From positions 1 to 21,574 of the forward strand of contig NZ_URNN01000050.1 of the NCBI RefSeq assembly GCF_900549175.1: DNA of 21,574 bases. Reading direction: 5' to 3'. Position numbers and translations under genes: made by a program. The stretch's first letter is position 1, and each line of letters opens with the position of its first letter. Source of the DNA: an uncultured Prevotella sp. GTDB taxonomy: Bacteria > Bacteroidota > Bacteroidia > Bacteroidales > Bacteroidaceae. Below, piece after piece: positions 15,648-21,574 of the stretch. The notes under the pieces are model-generated. The model worked only from the letters and a program-made list of their open reading frames with translations. It searched no databases and had not been told where the DNA came from.

Positions 15648-17729
15648 TTATGACTTTATGCCGTTCCGCTTCAGCAGCGCGTCTATCGTGGGTTCGCCGC
15701 CGCGGAATCTCTTGTACAGTTCCATGGGGTGTTCCGTCCCGCCTTTGGAGAGTATACATTCACGGAAACGGCGTGCCGTCTCGCGGTCGAAGATGCCGTT
15801 CTTCTTGAACACGCTGAAAGCGTCGGCATCGAGCACCTCAGCCCATTTGTAGCTGTAATAGCCTGCGGCATATCCGCCCGACATGATGTGGCCGAACTGC
15901 ACCGTCATGCATGTGTCGGGCAGCTGTGGCAGCACCATGGCCTTTTCCCAGGCTTTTTTCTCGAAGGCTATGATGTCCTCGTCGAAAGGTTCCTTGCGTG
16001 TGTAGTACGCCATGTCGAGCAGACCGAAACTTACCTGCCGCAGACAGCCGTAGGCCGCCATGAAGTTTCGGCTCTTCACTATGCGGTCTATCAGTTCGTC
16101 GGGCAGCGGCTCGCCGGTCTTGTAGTGTACGGCAAAGGTGCGCAGAAAGTCTTTCTCCACGGCGTAGTTCTCCATAAACTGCGACGGCAGTTCCACAAAG
16201 TCCCACCACACGTTGGTGCCGCTGAGGCTCTCGAAACGTGTGTTGGCAAACATGCCGTGCAGGGAGTGGCCGAACTCGTGGAGGAAGGTCTCAACCTCGC
16301 CCAGTGTGAGCAGGGCCGGCTTTTCGGCGGTGGGTTTGGTGAAGTTCATCACCACGCTCACATGCGGCCGCACGTTGACGCCGTTACGGTCGATGCACTG
16401 TCCCTGATATTCCGTCATCCAGGCACCGCCCTGTTTGCCTTTGCGTGGGTGGAAGTCGGCATAGAACACTGCCAGATACGATCCGTCTTCGTCGAAGACT
16501 TCGTATGCCTTCACGTCGGGATGGTAGACGGGTATGTCCTTGTTCTCCTTGAATGTGATGCCGTAGAGGCGGTTGGCCAGCCCGAAAACGCCGTCGATCA
16601 CCTTCGACAGCTCGAAATAGGGACGCAGCATCTCAGAGTCGAGATTGAAGCGCTCGAGTTGCAGCTTGTGCGAATAGAAACTGAAGTCCCAAGGCTGCAT
16701 CACGAACGAGCGTCCTTCTGTCTTGCGTGCCGTCTTCTCTATGTCGGCCACCTCTTTCAGTGCCGTGGGGCGGTAGGCGTCTATCAGTTGGTCGAGCAAC
16801 CTATATACGTTGCGCTTGTTTGTGGCCATGCGCTGTTTCAGCACATAGTCGGCATAGGTCTTGTAGCCCAGCAGTTGGGCTATCTCACGGCGCAGGTTGA
16901 CAATGCGTTTGCATATCTCGATATTGTTTTCCGTGTTGTCGTGCGTGCACTCTGTGTTTTTGGCCATATACATCCGGCGGCGCAGTTCGCGGCGGGTGGA
17001 GTAGGTCATGAACGGGCCGTAGCTTGGGTGGTCGAGTGTGAATATCCATCCTTCCATCCCACGGTCGCCTGCTTCATGTGCCGCTGCGTCGCGTGCCGTG
17101 TCGGGCAGTCCGTCAAGGTCGGCCTCGTCGGTGATGTGCAGTGTGAAGGCCTTGTTCTCTTTCAGCAGGTTCTGCGAAAATTGGAGCGAGAGCATGCCTG
17201 CCTCTTCGGTGAGGCTGCGCAGGCGCTCCTTGCCCTCTTCGTCGAGCAGGGCACCGCTGCGCACAAACCCGTCGTAACAGTCGTCAAGCAATCGTTTCTC
17301 TTCTGCTGTCAGCCGGCGGTGATGGCGGTGTACGGCCTGTATGCGTTCAAAGAGCCGGCGGTTCAGTCTTACGTCGTTGGAGTGCTGCGTCAGTATGGGC
17401 TGCATCTTCTGTGCCAGTGCATCGAGGTTGTCGTCTGTCTCGGCACTCAGCATGTTGAAGAACACTGTCGACACGCGTGACAGCAGGTCGTAGTAACCTT
17501 CGGGTTTGTCTTTCTCTTTTTTGCTTATTATGGTGTTGTCGAAGGTGGGCTTCTCGGGGTTGTTTATAGTCTTTTCTATCTGTTCGTTGTCACGGCGTAT
17601 GCCTTCCATGAAGGCTTCTTCGAAGTCTTCAAGACGTATGCGGTCGAAAGGCACCGTGTCGTGCGGGGTGTTATATGGTTCGAAAAAAGGGTTCTTGTGT
17701 TCTGTGGTTCCAACTATATTCTCGTTCAT
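15648..17729 (-). CDS. dcp: M3 family metallopeptidase (peptidyl-dipeptidase Dcp-like)
   Basis: The 693-residue protein is a full-length M3A zinc peptidase, which removes dipeptides or cuts short oligopeptides. The zinc site is HEFGH (His484, Glu485, His488) with a third ligand at Glu513 (FVELPSQF). Other family features are FHPRKGKQGGAW (426-437) and the VVMNFTKP segment (459-466). There is no signal peptide, so it is probably cytoplasmic, as in E. coli Dcp and OpdA. Dcp versus oligopeptidase A cannot be settled by motif alone. An exact TAnnTTTG box lies about 43 nt upstream and a GACATA array lies further upstream. Confidence 0.93.
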   Translation of the reverse strand: MNENIVGTTEHKNPFFEPYNTPHDTVPFDRIRLEDFEEAFMEGIRRDNEQIEKTINNPEKPTFDNTIISKKEKDKPEGYYDLLSRVSTVFFNMLSAETDDNLDALAQKMQPILTQHSNDVRLNRRLFERIQAVHRHHRRLTAEEKRLLDDCYDGFVRSGALLDEEGKERLRSLTEEAGMLSLQFSQNLLKENKAFTLHITDEADLDGLPDTARDAAAHEAGDRGMEGWIFTLDHPSYGPFMTYSTRRELRRRMYMAKNTECTHDNTENNIEICKRIVNLRREIAQLLGYKTYADYVLKQRMATNKRNVYRLLDQLIDAYRPTALKEVADIEKTARKTEGRSFVMQPWDFSFYSHKLQLERFNLDSEMLRPYFELSKVIDGVFGLANRLYGITFKENKDIPVYHPDVKAYEVFDEDGSYLAVFYADFHPRKGKQGGAWMTEYQGQCIDRNGVNVRPHVSVVMNFTKPTAEKPALLTLGEVETFLHEFGHSLHGMFANTRFESLSGTNVWWDFVELPSQFMENYAVEKDFLRTFAVHYKTGEPLPDELIDRIVKSRNFMAAYGCLRQVSFGLLDMAYYTRKEPFDEDIIAFEKKAWEKAMVLPQLPDTCMTVQFGHIMSGGYAAGYYSYKWAEVLDADAFSVFKKNGIFDRETARRFRECILSKGGTEHPMELYKRFRGGEPTIDALLKRNGIKS

Positions 17730-17771
17730 GTCGTTAATAATGAATGGTATGGTTCATATTTAAAATTATTG

Positions 17772-17779
17772 CAAAGTTA
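17772..17779 (-). promoter_or_regulatory. Predicted -7 promoter box for dcp operon
   Basis: The minus strand reads TAACTTTG (exact TAnnTTTG), about 43 nt upstream of the dcp start codon. The repeat array at 17860-18015 is upstream of it, so it could in principle affect this promoter. Confidence 0.5.
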
Positions 17780-17859
17780 ACAAAAATATCACTCATACAT
17801 TAATATATGGCGAAAAATTAAATTTAAATAACGTGGGGGAGGACCATTTACAGCATTTT

Positions 17860-18015
17860 GACATAAAGACATATTCGTTTTTAGACATAAAGACATATTT
17901 AGTTTTAGAACTTTATTGGACTTTCGTCTTTATGTTTTTTCTGTATGAAAGAATTATGTCTTTATGTCTAAAATAAAATATGTCTTTATGTCTAAAAGAA
18001 ACATGTCTTTATGTC
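17860..18015. repeat. Inverted arrays of the GACATAAAGACAT repeat
   Basis: Plus-orientation cores are at 17860-17872 and 17884-17896. Minus-orientation cores are at 17956-17968, 17980-17992 and 18003-18015, with a decayed copy near 17925-17935. Spacing is 23-24 nt. The last core overlaps the TGA stop codon of the Crp/Fnr gene at 18014-18016. The two arms could fold into a long AT-rich hairpin. The remaining bases of 17730-18013 hold no gene. Confidence 0.9.
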
Positions 18016-18682
18016 AGAGAAGTCGTTCGATGGCTGGGATGGTGATGCGTCCGCGGCTTAGCCGCAGCAGTCCTTTCTGCTGCATCCTGTTGAGGGCTCG
18101 TGACACATCAAGGCGGCTGTCGTTGACCTCGCAGGCCAGTCGTTCCATATATATCGACACCTTTTTGGAACCCGTGGGCTGTTGGCAGTGGACGATGAAG
18201 AACCGCGCGATACGTTCCTCCAACGACTTGGGGGCGGCCTGCCATTGCGTACTTATCTGTTTCTGCGTCTTCATGGCAAAGATATTGAGCATGTTGAGGC
18301 GGAAGACGAGGAAGCTCTCCGTCATGTTGACAACTTCTTTCTTGTCGATGGTGATGAAGTTGGTGTCTGTAAGTGTGTGTATGGTACTGCGGAAGCGCAG
18401 GGACGGACCGAAGAGACATTCGGGCTGGATGAGATAGGGAGCCGCGATGTCCTCGTAGAAGGTATAGCTGAGGTCGGCGGCCGTTGTCTCTATTCCAAGC
18501 GTGCCGTTGACAAGAAAGTAGAAACGGTCGCACCGTTCACCTTCCTTTATTATCCGTTTGCCCTCGGGGTATTTCACGAAGTCGAGCCTTGTGCGGGTCA
18601 CCATCTGCAAAAGGTCGGCACGGCTCATTCCCTGGAACAGAGGGAACTGGAGCAGTTTGTCGTAAAGTTGCAGTTTGGGCAT
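18014..18682 (-). CDS. Crp/Fnr family transcriptional regulator
   Basis: The 222-residue protein has an N-terminal cyclic-nucleotide-binding-like beta-roll (about 15-120, with EGERCDRFYFLVNGTL), a linking helix (about 122-148) and a C-terminal winged helix (about 172-222). The putative recognition helix is SRLDVSRALNRMQQKG. It lacks the N-terminal cysteine set of oxygen-sensing FNR, and the cAMP-contact Arg/Glu pattern is not evident, so the effector is unknown. It lies 50 nt after apbE on the same strand and may be the last gene of that cluster. Its stop codon is the first base triplet of a GACATA repeat unit. Confidence 0.9.
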   Translation of the reverse strand: MPKLQLYDKLLQFPLFQGMSRADLLQMVTRTRLDFVKYPEGKRIIKEGERCDRFYFLVNGTLGIETTAADLSYTFYEDIAAPYLIQPECLFGPSLRFRSTIHTLTDTNFITIDKKEVVNMTESFLVFRLNMLNIFAMKTQKQISTQWQAAPKSLEERIARFFIVHCQQPTGSKKVSIYMERLACEVNDSRLDVSRALNRMQQKGLLRLSRGRITIPAIERLL

Positions 18683-18732
18683 GATACGGGGCGCTTGTTG
18701 TTCTACTTGTATATGTCAGGCTCTTCGCTGAC

Positions 18733-19782
18733 CTATTTGTTTATTTTGTCTTTCAGCGACGGCGATGCCCACACGGCATTGTTGCCGTGTTCGTCAGAAT
18801 ATATGAGATATGCCATCAGTTCGGGGTGGCGTTTGAGAATTTCCCTGGCTTTGTCCAGTCCCATCACCATAAAAGACGTAGCATAGGCATCGGCAGTGGC
18901 GCAGCTGTCGGCAAGCACAGTGGCCGACAGTATGTTGTGCTGCACCGGAAGGCCTGTGCGAGGGTCGATGGTGTGGGCAAAACGCTTGCCGTCTTTGTAG
19001 TAGAAGTTGCGGTAGTTGCCGCTTGTGGCCATGGCCTTGTCGGTGACGTTGAGTATGGTCTGCACCTCGCGGTTGGTGTCCAGCGAATCTTCGGTAGGCT
19101 TGACAACACCAATCTTCCATGCCATACGCTTCTCGTTGATGCCGCTTGTCACAATCTCACCGCCTATCTCTATCATGAAATTTGTTATGCCGTGGCGGCG
19201 CATCAGTCCGGCCACCACATCGCAACCGTAGCCTTTGGCAATGGCGGAGCAGTCGAGCATCAGCCGTTTGTCGGCCTTGGTGATGACGGGGCGTCCGTCG
19301 GCACCGGCGGTTTCTTTCACTTTCGTGTAGCCCACAAAACGTCGCAGACTGTCAATGGCGTGCGGGGTGGGCGGGGTGTTGTTCTTGAATCCGAATCCCC
19401 ATGCGTTGACAAGCGGTGCGACGGTTATGTCGAAAGCGCCGCCGGTCTCGGAGGATATGCGTTCTGCCATGCGGTACACCTCGATGAACATGCTGTCTGT
19501 GGCTGTGCTTTCTCCACTGTTTATCTTCGATATGGTTGACCGGGGATTGAAGACAGACAGGGCGTTGTCCACCTTCTTCAGTTCGGCTTCGATGTCTTTT
19601 TTCAGATTCTTTTCACTCTGGTATGTGATGGAATACACCGTACCGAAGACGAATCCGTTGTCGTGCTGGTAGGGTGTGGAACGTTGGTTGCTTATGATGA
19701 GCACCGTACCGATTATGAGAAAGGCGAGAAACGGCAGCTGCCATATAAGCTTTTTGCGTCTGTTTTGTTGTTCGTTGTTCAT
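18733..19782 (-). CDS. apbE: FAD:protein FMN transferase (ApbE)
   Basis: The 349-residue protein transfers FMN from FAD to a Thr or Ser of exported flavoproteins such as NqrB, NqrC and RnfG. An N-terminal hydrophobic segment (about 12-31) anchors or exports it. Family motifs are DCSAIAKGYGCD (177-188), IEIGGEIVTSG (204-214), TSGNYRNFYYKDGKRFAHT (253-271), and DSCATADAYAT (292-302), with Asp298 and Thr302 as likely magnesium ligands. Length is normal. No target flavoprotein is in the window. It follows the DUF6048-like barrel gene by 15 nt, indicating shared transcription. Confidence 0.95.
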   Translation of the reverse strand: MNNEQQNRRKKLIWQLPFLAFLIIGTVLIISNQRSTPYQHDNGFVFGTVYSITYQSEKNLKKDIEAELKKVDNALSVFNPRSTISKINSGESTATDSMFIEVYRMAERISSETGGAFDITVAPLVNAWGFGFKNNTPPTPHAIDSLRRFVGYTKVKETAGADGRPVITKADKRLMLDCSAIAKGYGCDVVAGLMRRHGITNFMIEIGGEIVTSGINEKRMAWKIGVVKPTEDSLDTNREVQTILNVTDKAMATSGNYRNFYYKDGKRFAHTIDPRTGLPVQHNILSATVLADSCATADAYATSFMVMGLDKAREILKRHPELMAYLIYSDEHGNNAVWASPSLKDKINK

Positions 19783-19797
19783 GACACTCGGCTTCTT

Positions 19798-20490
19798 TTA
19801 AATGTCTATTATTACGTTGAAGTTGGCGCCAAGGCGGGTGTCGCCGTAAATGCCGTAGCCCGGTACATACCATGCGTTTCCCACGCTCGGGTCTTTATGA
19901 GACAGGCGGCGCTTGTAGCGGAACGTCCATCCCATATGCAGCGGCCCCCAGATTTTGGCGTCAAGCCCGAACACCACTTCCGCCCAATGTTGGTTGCAGT
20001 GGTCGCCGTTGGCTGCAAAACCGGTAACGGATCCCCATACGGGGTCGGTCATGCCGGGGCGCGAAATGTCGGTGTTGTATGCTGTGAAGGCATAGCGTAT
20101 GCCGCCGTAGAGGCGGTTGGGGGCATGCTTGTTGCGGAGCAGGTTGATGTCGCAACCCAGCCGGAAGTAGGGGGCGCCGGTCTTGTAGTATATGCCCGTC
20201 ACTTCGTCATCGTGCTCGGCGCGGCCGTAACCCACTTCGACGATGGGGAAATACTGGTCGTGGAGGTTGAGGCGCAGTGCGGCTTCATATTCGCCGTAGT
20301 CGCCGAGTGCCTGCATGGCCGGCCCCACGAGGTCGAACGACACGGCAAAACCGTTGAACAGCGGCACGGAGTCTTTCTGAATGGAGAAGGTCTTGTTCTG
20401 TGCGCCGGCGGAAACAAATGCCGCGACATACAGCAGCAGGCTAATCGCGGCTCTTGAAATATATGTGGAAATGTTCTGTTCCCGAATCAT
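19798..20490 (-). CDS. Outer-membrane beta-barrel protein, DUF6048-like
   Basis: The 230-residue protein has a signal peptide (about 1-30, ending SAGA) and a body rich in Gly and aromatic strands (YGGIRYAFTAY, WGPLHMGWTFRYKRRL), ending in an aliphatic strand (ANFNVIIDI). It resembles the DUF6048 barrel proteins of Bacteroidales, whose function is unknown. Its start overlaps the end of the upstream lipoprotein gene by 50 nt. No later Met would keep the signal peptide, so the overlap looks real and suggests translational coupling. The family name comes from recall of adjacent DUF6048/DUF6452 genes, not from a search. Confidence 0.8.
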   Translation of the reverse strand: MIREQNISTYISRAAISLLLYVAAFVSAGAQNKTFSIQKDSVPLFNGFAVSFDLVGPAMQALGDYGEYEAALRLNLHDQYFPIVEVGYGRAEHDDEVTGIYYKTGAPYFRLGCDINLLRNKHAPNRLYGGIRYAFTAYNTDISRPGMTDPVWGSVTGFAANGDHCNQHWAEVVFGLDAKIWGPLHMGWTFRYKRRLSHKDPSVGNAWYVPGYGIYGDTRLGANFNVIIDI

Positions 20491-20986
20491 AGTTTACCGA
20501 TTTCTTGTTTATGGCAATGGAGTCGATGGCGTGGCGTGTCCATCTCACCCCGTTGATGGTGTGGAAGAACGACGCGCTGCAGTCCACCGACTCGAAGTGC
20601 GGGTAGTTGTCTTTGTTTACATACACGGTGTCTCTGTGTGTCGCGGCGATATTGCTCACCTCGAAGAAGAGCGTGTCTTCGGGGTCGTTGTAGCTTATCG
20701 GCAGGATGAACTCCTTGGTGTTCAGGCTGCGGTTGAGCAGCACGCTGTCGGTGCCGTCGCGCCGTGTGGTGTATATGGTGAGCGTGTCGCCGAGGGTTGC
20801 CTCCGTGCCGTTGCTGTCATACAGCTTGTACATGGTGTACACGGTGTTCTGCACCGGGCAGTCAATAGACGAACAACCGGTGATGATGGCGAAAAAAAAG
20901 AACGGCAACAAGCCGGAAATGTGCCTTATGCGGCTTTTTCCCGTCTGTTGCCGTCTCGGCTTGTCGTATGCTGTTTTCTTTCTCAT
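20441..20986 (-). CDS. Putative lipoprotein, DUF6452-like
   Basis: The 181-residue protein has a long basic N-terminal region, a hydrophobic stretch (about 24-37) and a lipobox-like TGC (Cys38). It is therefore probably an exported lipoprotein, although the n-region is longer than usual. The remainder is beta-rich (TLGDTLTIYTT, PEDTLFFEVS, TVYVNKDNYPHFES) with a Cys at 135 and a C-terminal FHIYFKSRD. It fits the small DUF6452 proteins seen next to DUF6048 genes in Bacteroidales. Function is unknown; the pair may act together at the outer membrane. It overlaps the barrel gene by 50 nt. Confidence 0.75.
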   Translation of the reverse strand: MRKKTAYDKPRRQQTGKSRIRHISGLLPFFFFAIITGCSSIDCPVQNTVYTMYKLYDSNGTEATLGDTLTIYTTRRDGTDSVLLNRSLNTKEFILPISYNDPEDTLFFEVSNIAATHRDTVYVNKDNYPHFESVDCSASFFHTINGVRWTRHAIDSIAINKKSVNYDSGTEHFHIYFKSRD

Positions 20987-21044
20987 TTACATCATTTGTT
21001 TGGTGGAAACGTGGAACGGCGGCGTGCGCGAAGCACGTCTCCGC

Positions 21045-21574
21045 TCATATTTTTTCCGCTATCTGATAGTCGTTGCGTCCGGATGACGACCGGCTGATGA
21101 GGTCGCCGAGGAATCCGGCAAGGAACAGCTGGGTGCCGATGATCATCATCGTGAGCGATATGTAGAAATAGGGTGAGCTCGTGATGAGCCGCTGCGGAAT
21201 GTTGTTGGCAAGGGCGTACATCTTGTCGGCCCCTATTGCGCAGGCTGCGATGAAGCCGATCATGAACATTATTGACCCCATGAATCCGAAGACGTGCATG
21301 GGCTTGCGTCCGAAACTGCCGAGAAACCACAGGGTGATGAGGTCGAGGTAGCCGTTGATGAAGCGGTTGAGGCCGAATTTCGACGTTCCGTATTTGCGTG
21401 CCTGGTGGTGCACCACTTTCTCGCCGATTTTCTTGAAGCCGGCGTTCTTGGCCAGGTAGGGGATGTAGCGGTGCATTTCGCCGTATACCTCTATATTCTT
21501 GACAACCTCTTTGCGATATGCCTTCAGTCCGCAATTAAAGTCGTGCAGGTTTTTGATGCCCGATACTTTGCGGG
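21045..21574 (-). CDS. GT2 glycosyltransferase, DPM1-like, C-terminal part (runs off window)
   Basis: The reading frame enters from the right edge and the first complete in-window codons spell KVSGIKNLHDFNCGLKAYR. Next comes EVYGEMHRYIP, then KKIGEKVVHHQARKYGTSKFG. This is typical of undecaprenyl- or dolichyl-phosphate sugar transferases of family GT2. Two C-terminal membrane helices follow (near VFGFMGSIMFMIGFIAACAIG and YISLTMMIIGTQLFLAGFLG). The catalytic GT-A core with its DxD motif is outside the window, so only the C-terminal portion (176 residues) can be described. It is the most upstream gene of the minus-strand run and is 58 nt from the DUF6452-like gene. The gap holds only a small hairpin at 21023-21037. 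Confidence 0.9.
   Translation of the reverse strand, partial: RKVSGIKNLHDFNCGLKAYRKEVVKNIEVYGEMHRYIPYLAKNAGFKKIGEKVVHHQARKYGTSKFGLNRFINGYLDLITLWFLGSFGRKPMHVFGFMGSIMFMIGFIAACAIGADKMYALANNIPQRLITSSPYFYISLTMMIIGTQLFLAGFLGDLISRSSSGRNDYQIAEKI

Noticed and set aside
15729..17480. Plus-strand open frame (583 codons) opposite the M3 peptidase
   Set aside because: The peptidase on the other strand has a complete active site. The antisense frame shows no domain.
17860..18015. CRISPR array
   Set aside because: The units are too short and contiguous, occur in both orientations, and have no distinct spacers or cas genes.
17860..18015. Operator sites for the adjacent Crp/Fnr regulator
   Set aside because: The unit is a direct repeat rather than the usual TGTGA-N6-TCACA palindrome, and a copy also lies after dciA, which is far from the regulator.
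17964..18437. Plus-strand frame starting in the GACATA array and running antisense to the Crp/Fnr gene
   Set aside because: Its first residues (SKRNMSLCQ) are the repeat itself, and the same string appears in the spurious frame near 10,900. Database entries of this kind are probably artefacts.

Overview
This window is chromosomal DNA from a member of the Bacteroidota, most likely order Bacteroidales and perhaps Prevotella-like. Four things point there. The gene content is typical: a PorT-type barrel, DUF6048 and DUF6452 proteins, a Bacteroidales-style DsbD, and recF with a DUF721/DciA gene divergent from a TPR-ribH pair. At least seven intergenic regions carry an exact Bacteroidetes -7 box (TAnnTTTG) 20 to 60 nt before the chosen start. 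Shine-Dalgarno sites are generally absent. Several intergenic gaps hold the AT-rich or modular repeats common in this group. The order and genus are inferences. Most genes are GC-rich, but one stretch (about 10,900-12,800) is clearly AT-rich.

Layout. Positions 1-312 hold repeats plus the terminator of an unseen transcript. Positions 313-4365 (minus) form a likely operon dsbD - cysteine desulfidase (cyuA family) - outer-membrane barrel. Positions 4366-4969 hold no convincing gene, only short repeats and the terminator of a small charged lipoprotein (4970-5374). Exonuclease III (5539-6291, minus) is divergent from a secreted CE7-type acetylxylan esterase (6508-7830, plus). A long inverted repeat separates the esterase from the convergent pair TPR protein - ribH (8109-9268, minus). 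recF and dciA (9413-10891, plus) start from a divergent promoter region. After a repeat-filled gap comes a long minus-strand run: M3 peptidase (dcp), dCMP deaminase, S41 protease, 5-formyl-THF cyclo-ligase, and two tandem paralogous membrane proteins of unknown function. A second repeat array separates dcp from a Crp/Fnr regulator. Upstream of that lie apbE, a DUF6048-like barrel, a DUF6452-like lipoprotein and the 3' end of a GT2 glycosyltransferase that runs off the window.

How it fits together. Most genes are housekeeping: thiol redox and cysteine breakdown, DNA repair, riboflavin, folate and nucleotide metabolism, replication initiation, peptide turnover and flavinylation of exported proteins. 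I see no complete mobile element, CRISPR array, tRNA or rRNA. The least explained features are the tandem paralogous membrane-protein pair in the AT-rich island, and a dispersed array of about 23 nt units (core GACATAAAGACAT). Two copies of the array begin at or within 2 nt of the stop codons of unrelated genes (dciA and the Crp/Fnr gene).
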